IMG/VR virus record: IMGVR_UViG_3300033143_001219
Location: 17,106 to 81,105 of that record
Direction: 5' to 3' (one strand)
DNA from: a virus
Length of the DNA: 64,000 nt
Part shown: positions 17,255-26,225 of the stretch, piece after piece
How the letters are laid out: each line of letters begins with the position of its first letter
Numbering within the stretch: the stretch's first letter is position 1
Made by a program: the position numbers and the translations under genes
The notes under the pieces: generated by a model
The model's input: only the letters and a program-made list of their open reading frames with translations
Told to the model about the DNA's origin: nothing
The model's database searches: none

Positions 17255-17608
17255 TTATAATTTTGCTTTAATTGCAGTTTTTAATTGTTGAACTGTTCTA
17301 CTAGGCAATCCTGCCTGAGTTCTAAGAATGTTAATTTCATCTAAAACGACTAAGGCGAAGGCTTTTAATGTTGAGTCAAAAACTAATTCTATATCTGCTT
17401 CAGCTGTTTTTTCTACATCAATTTCTATATCAATTGCAGCCTGATTAATGGTATCTAAACCATCATTAGTTGCATTTAGTCTCTCCGTTGTAGTATCAGG
17501 AGTATATCCTATCTGTAAACTTACCTGCGTAACTGAGTCCCAACGTAAATCATCATATTGAGAAAAAACTTCTATTTTCTTGGTTATTTTATTACATATT
17601 ACTTGCAT
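17255..17608 (-). CDS. Hypothetical protein at the end of the tail-fibre cluster
   Basis: A 117-residue acidic, mainly helical protein without recognised motifs. It begins with MQVICNKITKKIEVF and has an AGLPSRTVQQL segment near the end; similar short proteins after fibre genes act as virion components or fibre chaperones. Its start overlaps the fibre stop and follows AGGAAAGAATTA. Assignment to the virion is by context only. Confidence 0.5.
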   Translation of the reverse strand: MQVICNKITKKIEVFSQYDDLRWDSVTQVSLQIGYTPDTTTERLNATNDGLDTINQAAIDIEIDVEKTAEADIELVFDSTLKAFALVVLDEINILRTQAGLPSRTVQQLKTAIKAKL

Positions 17609-19662
17609 TAATTCTTTCCTCTGAAATCAGTGTAACCTATAGAATTTATTGCTCCAGAAATACTAGCTGAGCTTGAAAAATAATAGTAAAGCCCATCTTG
17701 TTGTAGTGAGTAAAATACACTACAACCATAATCGTAGTTGTCTCTTGTTGGGCCTATAAGATATAGTGTACTTTCTAAATCTGAACGATAATATAGTGAT
17801 CCACCCCCCGTTGCACCACAAGTAGCATATCCCTGTATATGCGCCAAACAGTTTATACCTAGTGGTTTATACATATTTTCTACATAAGTACTAGATGTAA
17901 CAATAGAATTTGTAATTGTTTTATTATCTAGCCAAATAATAGTATCCCCATCTTGAACAAACGCATATATATTAGAACTACCATCCGTTCTTATTGAACC
18001 AATACGTCTATATGCTGTATATCCAGAAGGAATTCCAGCAGCACTAGTAGATAAATCAAAATATGCATCTATTACTCCATTTGAAACTTTCTTAATTAAA
18101 TGCGTATGATACCATGTATTAGGGGCTAGACCATTTTTCTTAACAGTATCTGCTACAGATACGTCTGTAGTAAATGCACTCTCTATTGTCATAGTAGTTG
18201 AATTAGTAACAACTGTTATCCTTCTACCTTCTACCTTATCATCAGAATATAGAACATCATTAACTGCAAATTCTGTATTAAAAGATGAACTAGAACCAGT
18301 TACCGCCGTACCTGAAGTAGTAAATGTACCTGTCTCAGTAGTTATTACAGCCATACCACCAGCATTAGTACCCACTGCCCAAGTAGCATCCAATTGTTTA
18401 ACCATAGTAGCAGATAATTCTGCAAATGTAGTATCGGATAAACCACACTCTCCAGCTGCTATATCTATATCTTTATTGGCATCTGTTGTATTATTTGATA
18501 AATTAAGTCCTGATATATAATTAAGAGGTACTTTAACAGCCGCAGCCTCCGTAGCTGCTGTATCGGCATATGCTGTAGTAGCTAATTTAGTACTGTTATC
18601 ATCTATTGTTTGAGTAGTTGCAGTAGTACCAGTTGGCAAACTAGGAGTTCCAGTAAATGTTGGACTAGCTAAGGGTGCATAATATATACCTTCGTTACCA
18701 TCTAATAAATCTGCATTTAAACCGGACCCTACACCATCATTACCAACATGCCATACTGCATTATTATTAACAAACATAGTACTTGCATTAATTGATCCAA
18801 CACCCTTAGGACCACCTGTAGGACTACCAATAACTAATCCACCTAAACTATCGAAGTATCCGCGTTGTGTATTTGTTGTATAAAATACAAGATCACTCGC
18901 GCTCTCTGTAATTAATTCAAGATTACCTGTGCCTTTATGGAGTATTTGTGAGGTTGCATTAGCACCAGTATTATTTCGTACAATTCTTAAGCCGTAGTCT
19001 GTATGTGTAACATCACTAATTAAGTCTATGTGGCTGGTACCATTACCTGATCTTCCTAAACCTACTTCTATTGCTACAGTTTCTGTGCTTGGGGCATTTC
19101 CTACAGTTATACCATTTAATGTCGTTCTTAGTTTTTCAGTGTCATCATGGTATAATCTTATATAGGGTGTAGGTCCACCAAGTATTATATTGTTTTTCTG
19201 TGTGTTACCACTATCTTGTGTTCTTAAATATGTATATTGGGATACTGTTAAATTATCTAAAAATAAATCACTAGTTACACCAGAATTTCTAATATACATA
19301 TTCCCAACAGTATTAGATATATAGCTATTAGTACCACTATGATATAAATACATATCACTATCAGTACCTAAATATATACGGTTATTATCCCCAAAAATTG
19401 CATTGTTACTAGCATCTAATGTTAAAGTTGTAGCTGTGGAATTATCATCTATACCAGTAGAAGTAAAATTAGTAATAGTACCAGACATAGCTCCACCAGC
19501 TAAACTTAATTTCAAGTTAATACTATCCAATAAATTAGCTTCACCATTCCTAGCTGTTTCTACTTCTGTATCTATAGCTTCACTTGCTACAATGAAATTA
19601 GATATTTGTACATCATATGTTGTAGATCCTAATGCTGGTATATATGCTGTATAATTAGCCAT
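17608..19662 (-). CDS. Tail fibre / receptor-binding protein
   Basis: A 684-residue beta-rich protein. The N-terminus (MANYTAYIPALGSTTYDVQI, then EAIDTEVETARNGEANLLD) is shared with the two fibre genes at 20,547 and 21,527 and is probably the virion-attachment module. Known fibre segments follow: GSGLNADLLDG (about residue 305) and the FTGTPSLPTGTT...TKLATTAYAD element (about 330-370). The C-terminal half is unique, Gly/Ser/Tyr-rich, and ends in TDFRGKN. It likely contacts the host surface. GGAGAAAACAACAA precedes the start. Confidence 0.75.
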   Translation of the reverse strand: MANYTAYIPALGSTTYDVQISNFIVASEAIDTEVETARNGEANLLDSINLKLSLAGGAMSGTITNFTSTGIDDNSTATTLTLDASNNAIFGDNNRIYLGTDSDMYLYHSGTNSYISNTVGNMYIRNSGVTSDLFLDNLTVSQYTYLRTQDSGNTQKNNIILGGPTPYIRLYHDDTEKLRTTLNGITVGNAPSTETVAIEVGLGRSGNGTSHIDLISDVTHTDYGLRIVRNNTGANATSQILHKGTGNLELITESASDLVFYTTNTQRGYFDSLGGLVIGSPTGGPKGVGSINASTMFVNNNAVWHVGNDGVGSGLNADLLDGNEGIYYAPLASPTFTGTPSLPTGTTATTQTIDDNSTKLATTAYADTAATEAAAVKVPLNYISGLNLSNNTTDANKDIDIAAGECGLSDTTFAELSATMVKQLDATWAVGTNAGGMAVITTETGTFTTSGTAVTGSSSSFNTEFAVNDVLYSDDKVEGRRITVVTNSTTMTIESAFTTDVSVADTVKKNGLAPNTWYHTHLIKKVSNGVIDAYFDLSTSAAGIPSGYTAYRRIGSIRTDGSSNIYAFVQDGDTIIWLDNKTITNSIVTSSTYVENMYKPLGINCLAHIQGYATCGATGGGSLYYRSDLESTLYLIGPTRDNYDYGCSVFYSLQQDGLYYYFSSSASISGAINSIGYTDFRGKN

Positions 19663-19681
19663 TTGTTGTTTTCTCCATTAC

Positions 19682-20554
19682 TTATGCAACTGATCCTTTA
19701 ACCTGATCTCCATTATTACCACCATCCCAAGTTATAGAATTACCATTTAAACTAACTGCGTTACCAGCTGAACCACCTGAGCCTCCAGCATTAGTAGGAC
19801 ATATAGCGCTACCACTAGAAGTACCAGAATTACCAGTAATACCATATTCACCGCCATCACCACCAGCACCCGTAGCACCATTTGCTACATTTGTTAATGC
19901 ACCACCCGTACCACCTACTGTTGTACCTGCTAACCCTACATTACCTCCAGAACCACCGGATCCACCAGTATCACCGGCCCCGCCACCACCGCCGCCACCA
20001 TCTGCTTCACCTGCATCTCCACAAGTTCCAGTACCACCATATGAATGACCACCACCGCCGCCGCCGCCACCACCACTAAATACATCACCATTTGTATTAT
20101 CTATAGTTAAATCTAGTGTAGTAGTTATGGCATCTCCACCGTTATTACCAACAGAGCCTATAGGAGTTCCAGAAGTACCACCAGCTCCACCATCACCACC
20201 AGCTCCAATTATTTGTCCATTATTAATAATAGTTATTATTGAGCCTGAGGGAAAGTTTCCAATTGTTAGTGCAGCATTTGTTGTAGATGTTGAACCTATA
20301 ATTACTGCACTGTTAATTATTAGTTCATACTGAATAACTGCTGTAGGAGAATCAAATAAAGTAAACATATTTTGATCATCTGCATTTGTTGTAATTGTAT
20401 AACTTTTTAATGCATGTGATTTATGACCCGCTGCTGCTCTTAAACTTTTTAACACAGTTTTCTCCTGTTTTATTGGTTGTTCTATTAGTTGTTCTATTGG
20501 TTTATTTTTTATACCAAATAGTCTTTTAAAAAACTTTATAATGTTATTAAGCAT
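19682..20554 (-). CDS. Glycine-rich adhesin-like tail protein
   Basis: A 290-residue protein from ATG 20554, overlapping the previous stop by eight bases; TTG 20566 would add four residues. The N-terminal third is basic, with repeated Ile/Glu/Gln (PIEQLIEQPIKQ) and a beta segment ending SGSIITIINNGQIIGAGG. From about residue 115 it is dominated by poly-glycine tracts (GGDGGAGG, a nine-Gly run, GGGGGGGAG, GGSGGSGG, GGTGG, GAGGDGG) separated by short variable loops. This alternation resembles the polyglycine-helix sandwich of T4-type gp38 adhesins such as that of phage S16, where loops bind outer-membrane proteins. It sits between fibre genes, as expected for a fibre-tip adhesin. Confidence 0.6.
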   Translation of the reverse strand: MLNNIIKFFKRLFGIKNKPIEQLIEQPIKQEKTVLKSLRAAAGHKSHALKSYTITTNADDQNMFTLFDSPTAVIQYELIINSAVIIGSTSTTNAALTIGNFPSGSIITIINNGQIIGAGGDGGAGGTSGTPIGSVGNNGGDAITTTLDLTIDNTNGDVFSGGGGGGGGGHSYGGTGTCGDAGEADGGGGGGGAGDTGGSGGSGGNVGLAGTTVGGTGGALTNVANGATGAGGDGGEYGITGNSGTSSGSAICPTNAGGSGGSAGNAVSLNGNSITWDGGNNGDQVKGSVA

Positions 20555-21527
20555 AATTCTGTCCAACTAAGTTTCCACGCCACTTTGTACCTCCATCATA
20601 GGTGAATACTGTTACTACATCTTCGTTACCTGATGTAGTGCCCCATGTTGGTAAAATACCTCCATCCCAATCAACAGATGCTGGAAATGCAGGTACTCTA
20701 TTACCGGTACCATCTTGAATTAATACAAAAGTAACTGTGGTACTTTTGCCTGTTATTGGTATATTTGAAAAAGATATTGTAGTATTTCCCCCCATAGTTA
20801 ACTGAAAAAGACTTCCAGTACTTAAATCCGCAGTATATGTAGTAGTTGGGGTAGCTGTAATACTAGTTTCAGTAATTAGTTTTGTATCTATAATAGAGAA
20901 AGTATTAGTAAGTGTAAAAGTATTAGTAACTCCAGTACCCGCAGCACTCAACGTTGCTCTAGCTGCTGTTGCACTAGTATCATCAATAAGACTTGCACCA
21001 AAGGTGCTAATTGTTGTACTGGCAGGTAAAGAAATAGAACCTAAATCAGTATCTAAACCCAGTGTAGTTAATACTGTATTAGCATCAGCATCATCAACAA
21101 CAGTAGCACCGAAGGCGCTAATTGTTGTATTGGCTGGTAACGCTAAGGTTTTAATATCTGCATCAACTTCTGAATCCATTAAAGCACCGGCAGTAGTTAC
21201 ATTAGTTGTATCTGTTACATCTGCTAAAGCTTCTATAGCATCTAACTTAGTGCCATCAATAGATATATCTCTACCATCTACGGTTCCCGAGACTATTATG
21301 TTACCTGCTGTTAGTGTAACACCCCCTGTCGAAATAGTTAAAGCCCCAGTCATAGTTCCACCTGATAGATTTAACTTTAAATTAATTCCATCTAATAAAG
21401 TAGATTCACCATTTCTAGCTGTTTCTACTTCTGTATCTATAGCCTCACTAATAGTAATGAAGTTAGATATTTGCGTTGGGTAATCTATAGCGCCCACAGC
21501 TGGTATATAAGCTGAATAATTAGCCAT
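20547..21527 (-). CDS. Tail fibre protein, paralogue
   Basis: A 326-residue beta-rich protein. The N-terminal 60 residues repeat the module of the other two fibres (MANYSAYIPAVG, EAIDTEVETARNGESTLLDG, LNLSGGTMTGALTISTGG, then VDGRDISIDGTKLDAIEALADV). A middle region has two LPA(N/S)TTIS(A/T)FGA repeats. The C-terminus (WDGGILPTWGTTSGNEDVVTVFTYDGGTKWRG) resembles the structural end domain of many phage fibres. Start overlaps the previous stop (TAATG). Confidence 0.7.
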   Translation of the reverse strand: MANYSAYIPAVGAIDYPTQISNFITISEAIDTEVETARNGESTLLDGINLKLNLSGGTMTGALTISTGGVTLTAGNIIVSGTVDGRDISIDGTKLDAIEALADVTDTTNVTTAGALMDSEVDADIKTLALPANTTISAFGATVVDDADANTVLTTLGLDTDLGSISLPASTTISTFGASLIDDTSATAARATLSAAGTGVTNTFTLTNTFSIIDTKLITETSITATPTTTYTADLSTGSLFQLTMGGNTTISFSNIPITGKSTTVTFVLIQDGTGNRVPAFPASVDWDGGILPTWGTTSGNEDVVTVFTYDGGTKWRGNLVGQNYA

Positions 21528-22615
21528 TACTCTATAACCTCCATTGCGAACCAGTTATACTGTCCACCAGTTTTTAGCCAAATAGCTGCCCCACCTGAAG
21601 TATCTAATGTTATACTTACTGTAAAATAGTCTGTATCCGTTACTTCTAAAATAGGTGATGTTAACTGTATACAAGCCTCCTGACTTAAAGGTGTATAATC
21701 AATCCTAGAATGAGGTGCCCCCGTATAATTACTTAATCCATTTTTAAGAATAAAATACTGCTCATCTGTTATAGTAGTTCTATCTGCATCAGACATGAAA
21801 ATTTGTGCAGTCATCCTAACTTTAGTTACACCTGTTGGTACATATAATCTATCTTTATTAGTAGTAAGATCATGTATAGTATCCGTATCATATTGTTCTA
21901 TATTATAAAGTACACTTGTAGCAGACTCATCATTTATTGTTAAAGTATTTGTAAGTCCTACCAAACATCCCCTAAAGGAAGGTAAAACAGCATCAGCATA
22001 AGCTGTAGTAGCTAATTTAGTACTATTATCAGCTGCCGATTGAGTAGTGCCTGTTGTACCTGTTGGTAAACTAGGAGTTCCAGTAAATGTTGGACTAGCT
22101 ATGGGGGCTTTGGCTGCTATAGTGCCTACACTAGTTACTGCGGCGTCATCATATGCATTAGTATCTGCTTCTAGTTCATATGCAGTTTTAATCTCTGCAC
22201 CTGTTTGATCTGCAGTTGCTAAAGTTTCAATATTACCTAATTTAGTTACAGCTGCATCATCATAAGCATTAGTATCTGCTTCTAGTTCATATGCAGTTTT
22301 AATCTCTGCACCTGTTTGATCTGCAGTAGCTGAAGCTTCTATAGCATCTAATTTTGTACCATCAGTTGCTATATCTCTACCATCTACTGTACCTGAGACT
22401 ATCATATTACCAGCGGATAGTGTTAAATTTCCAGCTGTAAGCGTAGCACCTCCTGTAGATATTATAAGAGCACCAGTCATAGTACCTCCAGCTAAATTTA
22501 ATTTATCTGTTTCTAAGGCTGATACATCCGTAGTTAATGCTGTAAAACAGTCGTTAATGCTTACAGGGTATGTAGTACTATTTACAGCAGGTATATATTG
22601 TGTATAATTTGCCAT
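21527..22615 (-). CDS. Tail fibre protein, paralogue with internal duplication
   Basis: A 362-residue protein starting MANYTQYIPAVNSTTYPV, related at its N-terminus to the two downstream fibres. It contains two nearly identical 37-residue units (TADQTGAEIKTAYELEADTN...DDAAVT), a linker type common in marine phage fibres, then FTGTPSLPTGTTGTTQ and TKLATTAYADAV, shared with the 17,608 fibre. The C-terminal 140 residues look like a compact beta domain ending in WFAMEVIE. AGAGGTTTAATAC provides the ribosome-binding site. Confidence 0.7.
   Translation of the reverse strand: MANYTQYIPAVNSTTYPVSINDCFTALTTDVSALETDKLNLAGGTMTGALIISTGGATLTAGNLTLSAGNMIVSGTVDGRDIATDGTKLDAIEASATADQTGAEIKTAYELEADTNAYDDAAVTKLGNIETLATADQTGAEIKTAYELEADTNAYDDAAVTSVGTIAAKAPIASPTFTGTPSLPTGTTGTTQSAADNSTKLATTAYADAVLPSFRGCLVGLTNTLTINDESATSVLYNIEQYDTDTIHDLTTNKDRLYVPTGVTKVRMTAQIFMSDADRTTITDEQYFILKNGLSNYTGAPHSRIDYTPLSQEACIQLTSPILEVTDTDYFTVSITLDTSGGAAIWLKTGGQYNWFAMEVIE
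22140..22331 (-). repeat. Two direct DNA repeats of 111-base period in a fibre gene
   Basis: The stretch around 22,140-22,220 recurs almost unchanged at 22,251-22,331, encoding the 37-residue ADQTGAEIKTAYELEADTN unit twice. The near-identity at DNA level implies recent duplication or gene conversion and gives a substrate for length variation. Confidence 0.8.
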
Positions 22616-22618
22616 GTA

Positions 22619-24205
22619 TTAAACCTCTTCCATTATATATTTTGATTTGTAATAGTTTTGTGCAAATTCAGTAAATTTAGGTACTTTTGTCATTTTTACT
22701 ATTCCACTATAATCTTCTTTTTTATCATTTGATACATCTTCTGGAAATAAACTAACAAACATATCGCGCCTTAATCCAGCATTTCTTAATTCATGTTGTA
22801 AAGTTATTCTATCTGTTTCCGTAATAGTACCTAAGCTAAATTCAAACTTTCTGTAAGGAATAGATACGTCTGATCTTAGACTTCCGGAGTCTGTTCTATA
22901 TTGTTTAGTTGTTTCTTCCCATGTTAATGAATGGCCATAACCAATATTATATGTAGGTTGTATATACTTACCTACTATTAATCTACCAACCTCAAAATAT
23001 GAAATATTACTACCAGCACTAAATAATTCTATTTTAAAACCCCTAATACCGGTTTGAACTGTAGGTATCCACTCAACTATATTAGAGGGGGGGGAAAATT
23101 CTACAGTTATTTTATCTGATCCCCATGCTTCTACACCCCATAAAAATGATCCCCACTCCCATAAGCTAGTAGCTTCAGTTTCAGAAGTAACATTTAATAT
23201 ACCACTATCCCAAGCTAAGAAATCTGGTAATATTATACCATCAAAATTAGGTGTTGTGATTGTATTAGTAACAACAGGTATAGTAGTATATATAGGCAAT
23301 ATGTCCCCATCAAAGGAATGGCCTGAAATATCTTCTTCAACTGTAATCTCTGTTCTAGTAGATCCTCCATTATATGCTACACCCACTATGCTATATGTAA
23401 TATTAGAGGCTGTATTAGTATCTCCTGTTACAGTGATTGATGTAGCCCTATTTATTATAGCAGTTTGATCTCCTGTGATATAAAAAATATCATTTGTAGG
23501 ATCTGCATTATCTACACCGCCGGTTACAGCAAATGTTGTAACGTTTTCTGTAGCCCCACCAGTATCAACAGTATAGCTTGCATAAGGTGCTAAGCTACCA
23601 TCGAAAATAGCTCCACCTGTTTCTTCTTCTACAGTTATAAATGTATCTGGAGCACTATACGTAGAACTAACTACTGTATATATTCTGTTAGAAGTAGTTG
23701 TAGTATCCCCGGTATAATTAAACTTAGTTCCTAAAATATAGTCAGTAGTTACATCTGTAGCTACTTGAAATATATCTTGTGTAGGAGAAGTATTATTAGT
23801 ACCACCTGCACAAGAATGAATATATGAAGTATCCCCTATAACATCAAAATCAACACCAGCAATAAAAATACTTGCACGATTTCCTGCAATATAGAAATCA
23901 TCATTGGCACTCTCTGTGCCACCTGTATTAGTATATTCTGTATCTAAAATACTACTATTATATAGTGTTATTCTATATTGCATATCTATAACAAAGTTAT
24001 GTCTACCAATAACAATAGCTGAGACATCTTTAACACTTGAAAAGAACCCTTTTATTACTTGGTTAGTATTATCAACACTTCTAGTAATTTTTGATCTAGA
24101 AGACTCCTGTACATTAAATACAGGTAAATTAGTATCCATAGTAGGCTCTGCAGATATACTTGCAGTATTTATATAATTATCTATAATGAATCTTATTTTG
24201 CTCAT
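22619..24205 (-). CDS. Tail-tip / distal tail protein, unassigned
   Basis: A 528-residue protein. Residues 1-110 (MSKIRFIIDNYINTASISAEPTM...IVIGRHNF) and the last 200 (WIPTVQTGIRGFKIELF... to YIMEEV) have the look of phage tail or baseplate proteins. The middle carries three related Thr/Val-rich segments (YITGDQTAI, ITVEEDISGHSFDG, ITVEEETGGAIFDG), suggesting repeated small beta domains. A run of eight C on the coding strand (23,087-23,094) encodes the SPPSN turn. It lies between the hub-like protein and the fibres, so a tail-tip role is likely. GGGGATAAA precedes the start. Confidence 0.55.
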   Translation of the reverse strand: MSKIRFIIDNYINTASISAEPTMDTNLPVFNVQESSRSKITRSVDNTNQVIKGFFSSVKDVSAIVIGRHNFVIDMQYRITLYNSSILDTEYTNTGGTESANDDFYIAGNRASIFIAGVDFDVIGDTSYIHSCAGGTNNTSPTQDIFQVATDVTTDYILGTKFNYTGDTTTTSNRIYTVVSSTYSAPDTFITVEEETGGAIFDGSLAPYASYTVDTGGATENVTTFAVTGGVDNADPTNDIFYITGDQTAIINRATSITVTGDTNTASNITYSIVGVAYNGGSTRTEITVEEDISGHSFDGDILPIYTTIPVVTNTITTPNFDGIILPDFLAWDSGILNVTSETEATSLWEWGSFLWGVEAWGSDKITVEFSPPSNIVEWIPTVQTGIRGFKIELFSAGSNISYFEVGRLIVGKYIQPTYNIGYGHSLTWEETTKQYRTDSGSLRSDVSIPYRKFEFSLGTITETDRITLQHELRNAGLRRDMFVSLFPEDVSNDKKEDYSGIVKMTKVPKFTEFAQNYYKSKYIMEEV

Positions 24206-24206
24206 T

Positions 24207-26225
24207 TTATCCCCAAACCTCCAATATTACTCGTTTATCCGTTGGGTACTCTTCCAACCCTATTATTATTACTTTTTTACCTGGGTATGTAAAGTCATAC
24301 CTACTATTTAATACTGTTATAACATCCCCTATACTTAATGTAAATGGAGAAGCTACGGCTTCTATTTTATTTATATATCTTTTTTTGCTTCTTATTACTG
24401 ATCTTCTATTTGCTTCAGTATCTGCATCTGTACTTGAATATATTAAAGTACCAACTAAATCTGAATCTGTAAGTAAAGGATATTCAGTATTAGTTAATCC
24501 AGTATATTTAATAACATTACTGTACTCAGTAGTAAGCTGATCTAAGAAGTCTAAATTATCACTCTCTAATACCGAACCAGCTACAGCGGCTTTATCTTGT
24601 ACTGTCCAATTCTTCATATAACCTAGATTAATAGACTTCTCTGGCAGTTCTATACTAGTTATACTTAGACCCTTTTCAACAATTAAATCTTCAGTTAACG
24701 TTAAATTAGATGTTTCAAAAAGTGGATCTACAAATCTGAATATCTGTAATACACATAAGCGTTCAAATCTAATATACCCACCAACTGAGGCCATGACTTC
24801 TGTTATAACATTTAATACATTTGATTCATCTTTTATATAGATACCTAAACTATCTGTATTAGTAAAAGGTAGTGACCCTGTGGGACTGAATGTTTGTGGG
24901 CATATATCAGTATCAATAGTACTTACTACAGCTAAACTTGTTTTCTCTAGTGTTAAATATTCTACTATAAACGCTGCACTGTGTGAAATTATTCCCGGCA
25001 CAATAGCGTTACTGGTATATTGAGTTCTAGCTGCTTGTCCAGTAATATCACAAGTAATTTGTGTACTTTGATCATGTACTAATAAACGTATGCAACCAGC
25101 TTGTAAGTTTTCTTCATATTGTAATGCATCCACTGTTGGCGCCGTAGTACTTAACCAACCTTCATATGTATGCCCCGTTAACCATCCCGCTACTGTTGCA
25201 GTTTGATCTGTTGCATTAGTATTTACAGTCACGGTATCCGCATCTGTAAAACCTATAACGTATCTAGACTCATCTAAAGTTATATTTCTTATTACACCTC
25301 TAGAGTATGTGCCTGTAGTCCATGTTAAACCTGTGCAATCTATTACATTTCCTGTAATAGTTACACTTGTTAATGTTGTACCAGTACCATTTAAACTATT
25401 ATCAACTAACTTATCTAAATTAGCATCATTAATACCAGTTAACTTCACGCCATTAGCGCGCACTTCAGTTACTTCAGATATACCATAATTAGTATTATCT
25501 GGACATTCATGTATTTGATATACATGATTGTAAGAATCTACTAATACTGGTTCAATATTAAATACTTTACCTAAACATATAGGTACTAAAGTGTTCTCGG
25601 TACCTGAGGGTATAACACCTAAAGAGGTGTCAAAATCTAAATATGCTCCAGAAGTATCATATAACTTCTTGGAAAATATAGTAGGAAACTTATCATATAG
25701 TCCAACACTATTACCGTTTAAATAATCAACTGTAACACTTGTATAATAAAGTGTAGCTTCTTGCGTTGTTACATTTAAAACTTCTTTCTTATCTCGTATA
25801 TTTATAGCTAATAAGTGAGGTTCTGGCGCCGTTAGTGAATCTAATACGCCTTCTAAAATTAAAATAAATTGATTTCTAGTCCAGTTAGGATCACCTATAT
25901 ATATTTTAATAGTGTGACCTTCCCAAGAATTACTTATACCTAGCATATCATCATATTCACCTTCAGTATTAAGTAATGTAATATTACCAATAGACTTGGA
26001 TGAATTGATTTTAGTTGTTATTCTAGATACATCAAATACTATATCATCATATGATATACTAGATATTGAATCACCCAAAATATTTATGAAGCTTTCCCCA
26101 TATCTTTGAACATAGGGATAGCTACTAAAGTACTTTGTGTTTAAACTAGTTCCATCATGATAGGAAATATCTACTAAGACAATTTTATGATTATCTGCAT
26201 CTAGCCAATCTTGCTCAGTTGCCAT
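24207..26225 (-). CDS. Tail-tip hub-like protein
   Basis: A 672-residue protein encoded directly after the tape measure, the usual place of distal-tail and hub proteins. It starts MATEQDWLDADNHKIVLVDI with a YFSSYPY segment; the middle contains Thr-rich beta repeats (TITGNVIDCTGLTWTTGTYS), and the C-terminal 200 residues include IRFERLCVLQIFRF and SIGDVITVLNSRYDFTYPGKK, typical of baseplate hub folds where an OB-like strand set ends the protein. No lytic domain is visible. Assigned by position and composition. Confidence 0.55.
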   Translation of the reverse strand: MATEQDWLDADNHKIVLVDISYHDGTSLNTKYFSSYPYVQRYGESFINILGDSISSISYDDIVFDVSRITTKINSSKSIGNITLLNTEGEYDDMLGISNSWEGHTIKIYIGDPNWTRNQFILILEGVLDSLTAPEPHLLAINIRDKKEVLNVTTQEATLYYTSVTVDYLNGNSVGLYDKFPTIFSKKLYDTSGAYLDFDTSLGVIPSGTENTLVPICLGKVFNIEPVLVDSYNHVYQIHECPDNTNYGISEVTEVRANGVKLTGINDANLDKLVDNSLNGTGTTLTSVTITGNVIDCTGLTWTTGTYSRGVIRNITLDESRYVIGFTDADTVTVNTNATDQTATVAGWLTGHTYEGWLSTTAPTVDALQYEENLQAGCIRLLVHDQSTQITCDITGQAARTQYTSNAIVPGIISHSAAFIVEYLTLEKTSLAVVSTIDTDICPQTFSPTGSLPFTNTDSLGIYIKDESNVLNVITEVMASVGGYIRFERLCVLQIFRFVDPLFETSNLTLTEDLIVEKGLSITSIELPEKSINLGYMKNWTVQDKAAVAGSVLESDNLDFLDQLTTEYSNVIKYTGLTNTEYPLLTDSDLVGTLIYSSTDADTEANRRSVIRSKKRYINKIEAVASPFTLSIGDVITVLNSRYDFTYPGKKVIIIGLEEYPTDKRVILEVWG

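Noticed and set aside
19882-21483. Plus-strand open frames with His/Leu/Pro-rich or Val/Ala-rich translations opposite the fibre genes
   Set aside because: They result from antisense reading of glycine and threonine codons in the minus-strand fibres; no start signals.
17608-22615. Diversity-generating retroelement acting on fibre genes
   Set aside because: No reverse transcriptase gene and no template repeat were seen in the window; similarity between fibres is in N-terminal and linker parts, not in the ends.
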